Assembly (NCBI RefSeq): GCF_007753265.1
Contig: NZ_CP036349.1
Location: 5,640,862 to 5,704,861 of the forward strand
DNA from: Botrimarina mediterranea
GTDB taxonomy: Bacteria; Planctomycetota; Planctomycetia; Pirellulales; Lacipirellulaceae
DNA: 64,000 nucleotides
Direction of reading: 5' to 3'
Shown: in pieces, positions 44,144-53,416 of the stretch
How the letters are laid out: each line of letters starts with the position of its first letter
How positions within the stretch are numbered: position 1 is the stretch's first letter
Notes under the pieces: model-generated
Database searches by the model: none
What the model was told of the DNA's origin: nothing
What the model saw: the letters and a program-made list of their open reading frames with translations, nothing else
Program-made: the position numbers and the translations under genes

Positions 44144-44857
44144 TCAATCGACGCCGCCCGACAGTGCGGCGTTGCGGACGTCCGCCGATCGACGACGATC
44201 GCAAGAGAGTATGCATCCGAATGCTGCCAGCAATGAACTCGCCGGTTCCGGGATGGAGTATCCGTAGGTCACCGATACCGCAAAAGTCCATTGGTTCTCG
44301 GGAAGGGACAGAATGACATCCATCGGCACAACTCCGGAAGGTTCGAAGGCATAGAGGTCCCAGTAAGGAACCCTAAGCTCAAACCACAATCCCTCTACCT
44401 GTTGCTGCTCGATGGCGTAGGGCACGGGTGGGAAGTTGTAGGCCGTCGTGTCGGCGCCTCCGAGAACTCCGACAGCCGAGTCATCACCTTCATGGAGAGT
44501 CACATTGTCTTGAATTACCAGCATTCCTGGCTCTTGGCCTGAGATGAGCTCTCCAAAACTACTCGCAACGGTGTACTGCATGGCCAGGTAGACAATTCCG
44601 TCGGCGGGCAATTCGGTCTCGCTATTCTTTGGACGAACCAACACGTCCGCGTTGATTTCGACGCCGATTTGCACTTTGATGTCCGTCAACTCGCCGAGGG
44701 CTGGGTCGAAGCGCGGAACGAACAGGCTAGCTTGGGGCTCTGGCGCCATCGCCCCTGACGGAAATATGACGGCGGCGCTGCGCGTCACGGAGTAAGAAGC
44801 CGCCGTGCAGAGAGGTGCGGACGAAAGCGAAAGGACCAGGGCGAGAAGATACCGCAT
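44144..44857 (-). CDS. Secreted protein with PEP-CTERM-like tail
   Basis: 237 residues from the ATG at 44857, which gives a signal peptide (MRYLLALVLSLSSAPLCTAA). The C-terminus has YSIPEPASSLLAAFGCIL and then CDRRRSADVRN, close to a PEP-CTERM signal but with an extra 15-residue tail beyond the Arg cluster, which is atypical. The body is beta-rich. Function unknown; probably a surface or matrix protein. It sits between two polysaccharide genes. Confidence 0.7.
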   Translation of the reverse strand: MRYLLALVLSLSSAPLCTAASYSVTRSAAVIFPSGAMAPEPQASLFVPRFDPALGELTDIKVQIGVEINADVLVRPKNSETELPADGIVYLAMQYTVASSFGELISGQEPGMLVIQDNVTLHEGDDSAVGVLGGADTTAYNFPPVPYAIEQQQVEGLWFELRVPYWDLYAFEPSGVVPMDVILSLPENQWTFAVSVTYGYSIPEPASSLLAAFGCILSCDRRRSADVRNAALSGGVD

Positions 44858-44977
44858 GCGACCACCGTTTGCTGAGGGAGCCCCCAGTCTACTCAAGGAG
44901 CCAGATGCCTGCGACCAATCTTGATCGCCTTCAGAGAATCCAAGCGTACCGCCAGCCCTTTGCCTTCAAGCGTCTCA

Positions 44978-46015
44978 TTACAGCGACTGCATGTCCGCCT
45001 GCGTCATCATCCGCGCAAGCTCCGGCGCGTAGACCTTGGGCTCCCAACCGAGCAATTGCTTCGCTTTCGATGCGTCGCCGCAGAGACGGTCCACTTCGGT
45101 GGGGCGGAAGTAGTTGGGATCGACTTCGACGAGTACGCGGCCTTGGGCGTCGACGCCGCGCTCGGTGAGGCCTTCGCCTTGCCAAGTGAGTGGCAGGCCC
45201 GCTTCGGTGAAGCAGACATCGCAGAATTCGCGCACCGTGCAGGTCTCGCCTGTTGCGATGACGTAGTCGTCGGGCTCCTCGACTTGGAGCATCCGCCACA
45301 TGGCGTCGACATAGTCGCCGGCGAAGCCCCAGTCGCGCGCCGCGTCGAGGTTGCCGAGGTAGAGCCTCTCTTGCTTGCCCCGCGAGATGCGGGCCGCCGC
45401 GCGGCTGATCTTGCGGGTGACAAACGTCTCGCCGCGGCGGGGCGACTCGTGGTTGAAGAGGATGCCGTTAACCGCGAAGAGGCCGTACGCTTCGCGGACG
45501 TTGCGCGTGACGTAGAACGCAAACGCCTTGGCGGCCGCGTAGGGGCTGCGCGGCCAGAACGGCGTTGTCTCGCTCTGCGGCGACTCGACAACGCGGCCGT
45601 ACATCTCCGACGACGACGCCTGATAGAAGCGGCAGTCGAGGCCCAGTTCGCGTATCACCGACAACAGCCGCACAACGCCGATGCCGACGACGTCCGTCGT
45701 GTACTCGGGCGTCTCGAACGAGACCTTCACATGCGACTGCGCGCCGAGGTTGTAGACCTCGTGCGGTTGCGACTCGGCGAGCGCCTTGTGAATCGAGGGC
45801 GTGTCGGTGAGGTCGCCGTAGACGAGCTTGAGCCGGCGGCCGGGCTCGTGCGGGTCTTGATAAAGGTGGTCGATGCGGCCCGTGTTGAACGAAGAACTGC
45901 GTCGGATCATGCCCCAGACTTCGTAGCCCTTCTCTAACAGCAGCTCGGCAAGGTACGAGCCGTCCTGACCGGTGATCCCGGTGATGAGGGCGCGGCGGGG
46001 AGAGGGGTCGGGCAT
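44978..46015 (-). CDS. gmd: GDP-mannose 4,6-dehydratase
   Basis: 345 residues. It turns GDP-mannose into GDP-4-keto-6-deoxymannose. NAD(P) binding is by [19 protein letters not shown]; the catalytic block SSSEMYG is followed by [20 protein letters not shown] with the Tyr-Lys pair. [16 protein letters not shown] is typical of this family. The product is the substrate for fcl, which lies next door on the same strand. Confidence 0.95.
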   Translation of the reverse strand: MPDPSPRRALITGITGQDGSYLAELLLEKGYEVWGMIRRSSSFNTGRIDHLYQDPHEPGRRLKLVYGDLTDTPSIHKALAESQPHEVYNLGAQSHVKVSFETPEYTTDVVGIGVVRLLSVIRELGLDCRFYQASSSEMYGRVVESPQSETTPFWPRSPYAAAKAFAFYVTRNVREAYGLFAVNGILFNHESPRRGETFVTRKISRAAARISRGKQERLYLGNLDAARDWGFAGDYVDAMWRMLQVEEPDDYVIATGETCTVREFCDVCFTEAGLPLTWQGEGLTERGVDAQGRVLVEVDPNYFRPTEVDRLCGDASKAKQLLGWEPKVYAPELARMMTQADMQSL

Positions 46016-46044
46016 AGACTCGGGAGTGCAGAGCGGAAACGTTT

Positions 46045-46140
46045 AATGACCAATGACCAAGCCCCAATGTCCAATGACTTAATAGCGGGCTGCCACTCGG
46101 GCGGGAGCCCTCATTGGTCATTGGGACTTGGTCATTGGGT
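46045..46140. repeat. AATGACCAATG-type inverted repeat, copy 3
   Basis: The arms AATGACCAATGACCAAGCC and GGTCATTGGGACTTGGTC are complementary. The right arm encodes the last residues of fcl (Pro-Met-Thr-Lys-Ser-Gln) and its stop. Confidence 0.65.
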
Positions 46141-47071
46141 ATTTTTCTTTGAACCAGTCATAAGTGGTTCGCAGCCCCTCTGCCAGGGCGATTTGGTGGC
46201 GCCAGCCCAGGGCGTGGAGGCGGGAGACGTCGAGTAGTTTGCGCGGTGGGCCGTCGGGCATCGAGGGGTCGAACTCGACTCGCGCTTCGGGAAACACCAC
46301 GTCGCGGACCGTCTCGGCAAGCTCGACGATCGTGACGTCCTCGCCCGTGCCGACGTTGATCGGCGCCTCGTCGTCGTAGTTCTCGAGCAGGAAGAGGCAC
46401 CCGTCGGCGACATCATCGACGAACATCAACTCCCGCCGCGGGGCGCCCGTGCCCCACAGCGTGACGGCTTCGCCACCCGATTCCTTCGCTTCGTGAAACT
46501 TGCGCACCAGACCCGCGACGACGTGCGAGTTCACCGGGTCGAAGTTGTCGTTCGGCCCGTACAAGTTTGTCGGCATCGCGGCGATGAAGTGGCAGCCGTA
46601 CTGCTTGCGGTAGGCTTGGCACGACTTCACGCCGGCGATCTTGGCGATCGCGTAGGCGTCGTTGGTCGGCTCCATCGGGCCGGTGAGCAAGTACTCTTCA
46701 CGCATCGGCTGCGGGCAGTCGCGCGGGTAGACACAGCTGCTGCCGAGGTAGAGCAGCTTCTCGACTTCCGTGCGCCACGCGGCGCGGAGCACCGTCGCGT
46801 GGATCATCAGGTTGTCGTAAAGGAACTCCGCGGGACGCGTGCGGTTCGCCTGGATGCCGCCGACCGTCCCCGCCGCGTGGACGACGTACTGAGGGCGGTG
46901 CGTGTCGAACCACCGGTCCACCGCCGCTTGATCGCGGAGATCAACCTCCTGACGCGTCGCCGCCAGCAGATTCGTAAACCCCGCCGCCTCGAACCGGCGC
47001 GCCAGCGCCGAACCGACCATCCCGCGATGGCCGGTAACGAAGATTCGCGCGTCGCGTGGAATGCCAGGCAT
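46118..47071 (-). CDS. fcl: GDP-L-fucose synthase
   Basis: 317 residues from the ATG at 47071. It epimerises and reduces GDP-4-keto-6-deoxymannose to GDP-L-fucose. NADP binding is by VTGHRGMVGSALARRF, and the catalytic block is GSSCVYPRDCPQPM followed by YAIAKIAGVKSCQAYRKQYG. The last six codons and the stop come from a dispersed repeat. It lies downstream of the epimerase-like gene and upstream of gmd on the same strand. Confidence 0.95.
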   Translation of the reverse strand: MPGIPRDARIFVTGHRGMVGSALARRFEAAGFTNLLAATRQEVDLRDQAAVDRWFDTHRPQYVVHAAGTVGGIQANRTRPAEFLYDNLMIHATVLRAAWRTEVEKLLYLGSSCVYPRDCPQPMREEYLLTGPMEPTNDAYAIAKIAGVKSCQAYRKQYGCHFIAAMPTNLYGPNDNFDPVNSHVVAGLVRKFHEAKESGGEAVTLWGTGAPRRELMFVDDVADGCLFLLENYDDEAPINVGTGEDVTIVELAETVRDVVFPEARVEFDPSMPDGPPRKLLDVSRLHALGWRHQIALAEGLRTTYDWFKEKYPMTKSQ

Positions 47072-47122
47072 GAAAGACCGAACGGGGGCGAACTCAACCT
47101 TTAGTGACACCGGAATGCTTAT

Positions 47123-47218
47123 TCACCACAACGGACACAAAGAACACGACGGTCAGCTTCGCGGGTTGACGATGCCCCGGCAGACAGGCCGTCGTGCTCT
47201 TCGTGTCCGTCGTGGTGA
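47123..47218. repeat. ACCACAACGGACAC-type inverted repeat
   Basis: 30-base arms (47123-47152 and 47189-47218): TCACCACAACGGACACAAAG pairs with the complement CTTCGTGTCCGTCGTGGTGA. The style resembles the unit at 61214-61360. Confidence 0.6.
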
Positions 47219-47249
47219 TCTCATCATTAATTGCTTGGGCGCAAACGAC

Positions 47250-47336
47250 TGTGGGAGGCGTCTCCAGACGCCGATTACGCGCACCACGCCGTAAAAGCAT
47301 GGATACCGTAATCGGCGTCTAGAGACGCCTCCCACA
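47250..47336. repeat. 87-bp inverted-repeat element, copy 3
   Basis: Same length and ends as the other copies, but both arms read GGCGTCT rather than GGGGTCT, and both outer partners read AGACGCC, so pairing within each arm and between arms is kept. Confidence 0.8.
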
Positions 47337-47376
47337 GGTTAACTCATCGCGGGAGACGCTTCCGGCTTGTTGGTGC

Positions 47377-48369
47377 TCAGACCGCGGCGCCGTGCTTGGC
47401 GAGGTACTCGGCGTGGATCCACTCGTAGGTCTTCGCCATGCCTTCACGCAGCTTGATGCCGGGCGCCCAGCCGAGCAACTCACTGATCAGTGTGTTGTCG
47501 CTGTTGCGGCCGTTGACGCCCTTCGGCGCGTCGAGCTTGTAGTGCCGTTCGAGCTTAACGCCGGCGATGTCCTCGACAATGTCCACCAAGCCGTTGATGG
47601 TCGTCAGTTCGTCCGAGCCAAGGTTTAGCGGCTCGATGATGTCGCTGTGAGTGATCTTGAGGATCCCCTCGACGCAGTCGTCGATGTACATAAAAGAACG
47701 GGTCTGCTTGCCGTCGCCCCAGATCTCGATGTTGAGGTCGCCGGTCTCCTTGGCGGTGATGACCTTACGGATCACAGCGGCGGGGGCCTTCTCACGGCCG
47801 CCGTCCCAAGTGCCGAACGGGCCGTAGACGTTGTGGAACCGCGCGACGCGCGTTTGCAGGCCGAAGTCTTCGCGGAAGTGGCGGCACATCCGCTCGCTGA
47901 AGAGCTTCTCCCAGCCGTAACCGTCCTCCGGCATGGCCGGGTACGCGTCGGCTTCCTTGAGCGGGATGACGTCCTCGGACTTCTGCTTGTCGGCGTTGTA
48001 GACGCACGCGCTGGAGGCGTAGAAGAACCGCTGCACCGTGCCGGCGGCTTGGGCCGCTTCGAGCAGGTGGGTGTTGATCAGGACGCTCAACATGCAGAGC
48101 GCGCGGTTGTTCTCGATGAAGCCCATGCCGCCCATATCGGCGGCCAAGTTGTAGACCTCAACCGCGTCTTTCGTCGCGGCTTCGCAGGCGTCTTTGAGCT
48201 TGAGGTCAGCGACGACGTTATCGACATCGTCGAAAACCTGGTACCACTCTTCCGTCGGCTTGATATCGACGCTGCGGATGTTCGTGTGGCCGAGCTCGCG
48301 GAGCTTGGCGATCAGGTGTCCGCCAATGAATCCGCCGCCGCCGGCAACGAGGATCAGGTCGTTTTTCAT
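47377..48369 (-). CDS. NAD-dependent epimerase, GDP-mannose 3,5-epimerase-like
   Basis: 330 residues. It is an extended short-chain dehydrogenase with AGGGGFIGGHLIAKLRELG for NAD binding, YASSACVYN and YGWEKLFSERM for the catalytic Ser and Tyr-Lys. The stretch YNLAADMGGMGFIENNRA is close to plant GDP-mannose 3',5'-epimerase. GDP-mannose is also the substrate of gmd, so the match makes metabolic sense, but other sugar epimerases are possible. Confidence 0.88.
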   Translation of the reverse strand: MKNDLILVAGGGGFIGGHLIAKLRELGHTNIRSVDIKPTEEWYQVFDDVDNVVADLKLKDACEAATKDAVEVYNLAADMGGMGFIENNRALCMLSVLINTHLLEAAQAAGTVQRFFYASSACVYNADKQKSEDVIPLKEADAYPAMPEDGYGWEKLFSERMCRHFREDFGLQTRVARFHNVYGPFGTWDGGREKAPAAVIRKVITAKETGDLNIEIWGDGKQTRSFMYIDDCVEGILKITHSDIIEPLNLGSDELTTINGLVDIVEDIAGVKLERHYKLDAPKGVNGRNSDNTLISELLGWAPGIKLREGMAKTYEWIHAEYLAKHGAAV

Positions 48370-48481
48370 CGTTCGTGCTCTCTGCTACTGAAAAAGTGAT
48401 TCGGGGAAGGGCGAGGAGGGCTGAGGGGGTGGCCCCATTGGAAAGGAATGCGAGGGCCGGCGGGAGACGCCTGTCGCCTCC

Positions 48482-50077
48482 TCAGTGGGCGGCAAGCGAC
48501 GTTTCTAAAGTTTTCGGATCAATCGACGTCGGGGGAGCTACCGGCGCGTCGTTTTTTTTAGCGACGTGACTCAGCAGCAGCGAACGCTTCACTTCACGGA
48601 CTTCGTCCTCGATCGGCTCAAGGAAGTCGAGCACCTGGGCGATCTGACTCAGCGTCGAACGCTCGTGGTCATCGACCAGGCCGACGATGTCGAGTTTGCC
48701 CACCACTTCGCCATCGAACGTCAACGGGTGCGTGACCCGCCAACTCGAGTCGGCAATCGGTTTCGCCCCCTTCGGCGCCCGCCACGAAGCGTAGAACGCC
48801 TCGTGAACGCGCGGCATGTGGATCGTCAGCTGCAGCTTCGTGAGCCCGTAGCTTGGCGCCGCTTCGACAATCGAGTCCCAGAGGACCTCCCACTCGTGCG
48901 AGCCTTGCAGCCGCACCGCCCCGTGCTGGCGGCCGGCGCCGCTGGGATCGTTGCTGCTGAAGGTGAGGCCGCTTTGGCGGAGCCGGGCGCGGAGCAGTTC
49001 GTACTCGACGTGGCCGAACGTGCGGCTGCTGATCAGGAAGGCGACCACCAGCACGACCGTTACGACGACAATGAGCTCGTTCTGCCAGATCACGCCGAGC
49101 ACGGCGCTGAGGCACGTCACGGCACAGATCAAGGTGATGAACATCGACGCTTGCGGCACGGTCCAGCCGCGTGTCAGCAGGGCGTGATGCAGGTGCCCGC
49201 GGTCGGGGGCGAAGATGCTCCGGCCGGTGAGCCGCCGGCGGACGATGGCGGCGCCCGAGTCGAGGATCGGCACGGCCCACACCGCCAGCGGCACGACCAT
49301 CGCCACGAAGGCAGGGGTTTTGAGGTTCGTTTGCAGAGCGATGGCGCCGATCACCAAGCCGATGACCATACTGCCGGCGTCGCCGAGGTAGATAGTCGCC
49401 GGGGCGAAGTTGTAACGGAGGAACCCAAACAGGGCGCCCGCCATGGCGAGCGTGACCACCGCCTCGGGGAACTGGCCGTAGTAGGCGTTGATGGTCGCGA
49501 GCGTCAGGCAGAGCACCATGCCGATGCCCGAAGCGAGCCCGTCGATGCCGTCGAGCAGATTGATCGCGTTGGTCGAACCCACCAGCCAAAAGATCGACAG
49601 CGGAATCGAAAGCCAACCGAGTTCAACATCCTGGCCGAAGAGCGCGATCACGGGGATGCCGAGCCCGAGGTAGACCAGCACGCTGGCGATCGCGACCTGG
49701 GCGATGAGCTTGTAGAGGCCCCGCATGTCGCGGGCGTCGTCGTACAGGCCCAGCGCCAGCGTCGCCACCGTTGCGAAGGCGAGGCCGGCGAGTAGTCGGG
49801 CGTCGTCCCGGAAGAACGTGACCGTCAGCGCGACGTCGGCGAACAGAAACGCCACCGCCACGGCTGTGAAGGTCGCCCCAAGCACCGCGATCCCCCCGCC
49901 GAGGGCGATCGGGTTGAGTTGCAGCTTACGGGCGTTGGGCTTATCGACGAATCCAAGCTTGACCCCAGCCCGACGGACCACCGGCGTCAGCGCTAGGGCG
50001 GCGAGCCAGCCTACCAACAGCGCGATGGCGTAGGTGGCGAACCGGTATTCGGAAAAGATGAGCGACGAAAGCGTCAC
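48482..50077 (-). CDS. WecA/TagO-type undecaprenyl-phosphate sugar phosphotransferase with C-terminal domain
   Basis: 531 residues. The first 350 or so contain about ten membrane segments and the family motifs: DKPNARKLQLNPIALGGGIA, NAINLLDGIDGLASGIG, LGDAGSMVIGLVIGAIAL and RGHLHHALLTRGWT. It starts lipid-linked glycan synthesis by moving a sugar-phosphate to undecaprenyl phosphate. The final 180 residues form a cytoplasmic domain (HEWEVLWDSIVEAAPSYGLT) that the family normally lacks. The upstream gap (50078-50369, 292 bases) holds no clear gene. Confidence 0.88.
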   Translation of the reverse strand: MTLSSLIFSEYRFATYAIALLVGWLAALALTPVVRRAGVKLGFVDKPNARKLQLNPIALGGGIAVLGATFTAVAVAFLFADVALTVTFFRDDARLLAGLAFATVATLALGLYDDARDMRGLYKLIAQVAIASVLVYLGLGIPVIALFGQDVELGWLSIPLSIFWLVGSTNAINLLDGIDGLASGIGMVLCLTLATINAYYGQFPEAVVTLAMAGALFGFLRYNFAPATIYLGDAGSMVIGLVIGAIALQTNLKTPAFVAMVVPLAVWAVPILDSGAAIVRRRLTGRSIFAPDRGHLHHALLTRGWTVPQASMFITLICAVTCLSAVLGVIWQNELIVVVTVVLVVAFLISSRTFGHVEYELLRARLRQSGLTFSSNDPSGAGRQHGAVRLQGSHEWEVLWDSIVEAAPSYGLTKLQLTIHMPRVHEAFYASWRAPKGAKPIADSSWRVTHPLTFDGEVVGKLDIVGLVDDHERSTLSQIAQVLDFLEPIEDEVREVKRSLLLSHVAKKNDAPVAPPTSIDPKTLETSLAAH

Positions 50078-50369
50078 GGGTAGGCGTCCTTGATGCGAGC
50101 TCTAGATTGCAGACGCGATTATTGCGGGGCGCCGCTGGTTGGTCGATGGTTTGGGCCGCACGGTTCCACCGACGGCACGGACGACTCCTGGGCAACTGGC
50201 GGGCCAAACCCCCTCACGGGGGAGGGCCGAGCGCGCAACTGCTGCGGAATCCGGCGTTTGGACGCCCTCCGCCCCGCAAGAGTTGCATCGGGCGCGGAAA
50301 AATCGACAAGTTCGCGACGCCGCCATGTCGTCGAAACGCAACCGGCGTTGCCAGCGGGCCACAGGTCCC

Positions 50370-50975
50370 TCAGCCCCCAGCCCCAATCCCCAGGCCTCCC
50401 GGTCGCTCCCGATCTCCCAAGACCCGGGCAGGGACCCCCCCCACCACTTTTGCCGCCGGCACGTCCTTCGTCACGACACTGCCGGCGGCGGCGATGGCGT
50501 TCGTCCCCACAGTGACGCCGCCGAGGACCGTCGCCCCGGCGCCGACCCAGGAGCCGTCTTCAAGGGTAATGTCGCCGACGATCAGATCGAATCCTCGTCG
50601 GCGGTGGTCGTGCCCCCCACAGCACAGGTAGGCCCGTTGCGACAGGCAGACGTGGCTCCCCAGCCGCACGTCGCCCAGATTGTCGATCCACGACTCCTGG
50701 CCGATCCACGTGTGGTCGCCGACGTTCAGCCGCCACGGGTACTTGATCCGCACGTTCGGCTTGATCGTCACGTTGCGGCCGACCTTCGCCCCGAAGCAGC
50801 GGAGGATCGAGCATTTGAGCCTGCTGACCGGAAACCAGCCCGACTCAAAGACGAAGACGCTGACGAAGTACCAAACGATCTGCGTCAGCTTCCCCCGCCC
50901 CGGCCGATAGCCGCCGGGCGTGTAGCCCGACAGATCGACCCACGCCTCGTTCTGCGGCTCGGCGTTATCGGACAC
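50370..50975 (-). CDS. WcaF-type acetyltransferase
   Basis: 201 residues. The left-handed beta-helix repeats run from about residue 63 (GAKVGRNVTIKPNVRIKYPW) to VTVGTNAIAAAGSVVTKDVP. The sequence WIGQESWIDNLGDVRLGSH is typical of colanic-acid WcaF-like O-acetyltransferases. It is probably part of the polysaccharide pathway with the glycosyltransferases nearby. Confidence 0.88.
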   Translation of the reverse strand: MSDNAEPQNEAWVDLSGYTPGGYRPGRGKLTQIVWYFVSVFVFESGWFPVSRLKCSILRCFGAKVGRNVTIKPNVRIKYPWRLNVGDHTWIGQESWIDNLGDVRLGSHVCLSQRAYLCCGGHDHRRRGFDLIVGDITLEDGSWVGAGATVLGGVTVGTNAIAAAGSVVTKDVPAAKVVGGVPARVLGDRERPGGLGIGAGG

Positions 50976-51072
50976 AGTACGGGCGGGTGGCGGGAAGGAA
51001 CGTCAGCCGACTTTGGTCGCGAACGCAAGGCGAGAGCCGCGTCGTCCCGACCGCGGCCGCATCGGAGACCAC

Positions 51073-51459
51073 TCAACGGACCTGCGACGCCTTCGCCGCA
51101 GCCAGCAGCGGCGCGATTGCCTCGGCGTCGAGCCGCTCGGTTCCAAAGCGTAGCTCAACGGGCTTGATCCCGCTGGCGGCGACCGCCGACCAAATCGTTA
51201 CAACCGCTACCGGCCGGTCGGCCGGGACGTGGACCGTGACGAGGTCCTTCTCCAGCGACGGCGCTACGCGTTTGACGCCCTTCACCGCGTAGAGTTTCCG
51301 CGCGACCTTCTTGGCGCACGTCGCGCAGTGCATGTCCTCGACCGCCACGATGACGACGCCCGGGGCGAGTTTCTTCGTTTGCGCCATCGGCTGCTGAGCA
51401 AGAACCGGCGCGGCAACAGCACAAACAAACAGAACCACCAAGACCTTTGCAGCACGCAT
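51073..51459 (-). CDS. Secreted heavy-metal-associated domain protein
   Basis: 128 residues from the ATG at 51459, giving a signal peptide (MRAAKVLVVLFVCAVAAPVLAQ). The metal-binding motif is MHCATCAKKVARKL, as in copper chaperones and the N-terminal domain of copper ATPases. Export of such a domain is unusual, so it may handle copper or another soft metal in the periplasm. An 87-bp repeat lies just upstream. Confidence 0.85.
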   Translation of the reverse strand: MRAAKVLVVLFVCAVAAPVLAQQPMAQTKKLAPGVVIVAVEDMHCATCAKKVARKLYAVKGVKRVAPSLEKDLVTVHVPADRPVAVVTIWSAVAASGIKPVELRFGTERLDAEAIAPLLAAAKASQVR

Positions 51460-51496
51460 CACGACCTCCGTGTCGTTATTAGATAATTGCTTGATC

Positions 51497-51583
51497 GGTG
51501 GGAGGCGTCTCCAGACGCCGATTGCGGTGTCCATCCCGAAACGGCATGGTGCGCGTCATCGGGGTCTGGAGACCCCTCCCACA
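51497..51583. repeat. 87-bp inverted-repeat element, copy 4
   Basis: The left arm has GGCGTCTCCAGACGCC and the right arm GGGGTCTGGAGACCCC. Each arm still folds on itself perfectly, although the two arms now mismatch at two positions. This supports local hairpins as the conserved structure. Confidence 0.8.
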
Positions 51584-51600
51584 ACTTCATGCCACTTCAA

Positions 51601-52206
51601 TCATTCTCGCTTATAGAGCCCGTCGGCGCTGACCATCAGCACATCGCCTTTGAGCGTCCACTGGCCGTGCACGACCACGAGGTCGCCCTTCTCCAGCTTG
51701 AACAGGTCCCGCGCATCGACGGCGGCGGGTTGCTCGGGATCCTCAGTTGACGGGAACGTCACCACGGCAACCGAGCTCGTCTTGTTCCGCGCCTCGCGCG
51801 AACAGAACGGGCAGTCCTCGGCGTGCTCGACTCCTTCCGCGGCGGCGTGCGAGGCGAACTCCTCCACCGTTGAGGGATCGACCAGGAAGAACGTCGCCTG
51901 CCCCTTTTTCCACGGGAAGTCGGGCTCGTTGTCGGCGCCCCAGGGGTTGGGCATCCCGCCGACCGTGCCGACGAGGGTGATCGGCGTCGCTTCCTCGGCC
52001 GCTTCGTCTTCTTCTTCGCTATCAACCGCCTCACGCTGCTCACGCCAGTCGAGCGGCGTCACGGCGTCGGCGGGCTCGGTTTCGAGGGCGTACCGCTCAC
52101 GCAGCGATTTCACCACTTCCGGGTCGGGCTTCACCGGGCCGTCCGCACAGCCCGGCAATAGCAACAGCGGAAGAGCTAGCAACGGCAGCAGCGTGATTCG
52201 GTTCAT
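51601..52206 (-). CDS. Lipoprotein with CxxC motif, unknown function
   Basis: 201 residues. The signal peptide ends in the lipobox LPGC (about residue 19). An acidic linker follows (about 60-72, DSEEEDEAAEE). The rest contains LVGTVGGMPNPWGADNEPDF and the motif EDCPFCSREARNK, so a metal- or thiol-binding site is possible, and it could relate to the metal-binding protein downstream on the same strand. No family is recognised. Confidence 0.75.
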   Translation of the reverse strand: MNRITLLPLLALPLLLLPGCADGPVKPDPEVVKSLRERYALETEPADAVTPLDWREQREAVDSEEEDEAAEEATPITLVGTVGGMPNPWGADNEPDFPWKKGQATFFLVDPSTVEEFASHAAAEGVEHAEDCPFCSREARNKTSSVAVVTFPSTEDPEQPAAVDARDLFKLEKGDLVVVHGQWTLKGDVLMVSADGLYKRE

Positions 52207-52559
52207 CGGAAGCGCTTTAGAAGTTCGGAATCCGTCCGGCGTGACATTTTCTCATTCTATCGGCTGCGAACGCCTTAGCCCACGGCGGAAGCCGGGGTTG
52301 GCGGTGCGATAGCTTCCCGAATAGCTACCCGATCTGGAGATTCACCGGGGGCTACCGCCACCCGGCTGACGACCCGTTGGGGGTCCTTGGGCCGAGTTTC
52401 AGAATTTTTTGCGCCCCGGTCACAAGATCCGCTGGCAAGCCGCGAAGTCCCTCTTGTGAGCCGCCCTAATAGACAACCCGGGCCGGCCCCAATCGCCCGT
52501 CCCGAGCCCCCCTTCCGGGGCCCGCCCTTCCACTTCCGCCTTTCCGGGGGAACCTAGCC
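52207..52559. other. Divergent intergenic region
   Basis: 353 bases between two divergent genes. A CCGGGGGCTACCGCCACCCG repeat-like stretch lies near 52347. No gene or defensible promoter is seen. Confidence 0.4.
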
Positions 52560-53402
52560 GTGATCAAAACTGTCGTCGTTTCTACCCTGCTCGTTGGCCT
52601 CGTCGGGGGACTTACCTTCGGCTCCAACGCCCTGAGCTACCTCAGCACCGCCTTCCACCGCACGACGGCTCGCGTCGAGCGGGCCGTCCCGGTCGAGTTC
52701 CAGCTCGACCGCGCCCGCCAGATGGTCCGCGACCTGGCGCCGGAAGTCCGGCACTCGATGGAAGTCATCGCCAAGGAAGAGATCGAGCTCGAACGCCTCG
52801 CCGAGCAGATCGACTCTGCCGACGAGAAGGCCGAGAAGAGCAAGCGTGAAATCATGCAGCTTCAATCGGACCTCTCCACCGACCGTGACGTGTTCCGCTA
52901 CGCGGGCCACTCGTACGACCGCAGCGAAGTCACCGAGGACCTGTCGCGGCGGTTCACCCGTCACAAGGTCGCTGACGAAACGCTCGAGCACCTGCGTGAC
53001 ATGCAGCAGGCCCGCAAGGCCAACCTCGATGCGGCTCGCCAAAAGCTGACGGCCATGATCGCCGCCCAGAAGGAACTGGAAACCGACATCATGAATCTCG
53101 AAGCCAAGCGGCAGCTGGTCGAAGTCGCCCAGGCGTCGAGCGATGTGGTCGCCCTCGACGAGAGCCAGCTGTCCCGAGCCAAGGGCCTGATCGCCGACAT
53201 CCGCTCGCGGCTCGACGTGGCCTCGAAGCTCGCCAACGCCGACACGACGTTCCCCGGCGAGATCCAGCTCGATCCGGCCGAGTCCGAGGACGTGCAGCAG
53301 CAAGTCGCCGCGTACTTCGACCTCGAGTCGGACAACGCGATGGTCTCCGCCAAGAAGGACGGCAAGGTGGCCGCGATCTCGGCGACGATTCAGTTGGACT
53401 GA
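52560..53402 (+). CDS. Coiled-coil protein with an N-terminal membrane or signal segment
   Basis: 280 residues from a GTG at 52560. The first 20 residues are hydrophobic (IKTVVVSTLLVGLVGGLTFG). Residues 40-215 are rich in Glu, Lys, Arg, Leu and Ala with heptad-like spacing, as in a long coiled coil (for example LAEQIDSADEKAEKSKREIM). No catalytic motif is seen. It could be a scaffold or a stress protein of the PspA/LiaH kind; that is only a guess. An 87-bp repeat follows the stop. Confidence 0.7.
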   Translation: MIKTVVVSTLLVGLVGGLTFGSNALSYLSTAFHRTTARVERAVPVEFQLDRARQMVRDLAPEVRHSMEVIAKEEIELERLAEQIDSADEKAEKSKREIMQLQSDLSTDRDVFRYAGHSYDRSEVTEDLSRRFTRHKVADETLEHLRDMQQARKANLDAARQKLTAMIAAQKELETDIMNLEAKRQLVEVAQASSDVVALDESQLSRAKGLIADIRSRLDVASKLANADTTFPGEIQLDPAESEDVQQQVAAYFDLESDNAMVSAKKDGKVAAISATIQLD

Positions 53403-53416
53403 GCCGTCTGAACGAC

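Larger units (their letters stand above)
47072..47376. other. Gap with two inverted repeats
   Basis: 305 bases between fcl and the epimerase-like gene. It holds the inverted repeat at 47123-47218 and the 87-bp element at 47250-47336. No gene is seen. Confidence 0.6.
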
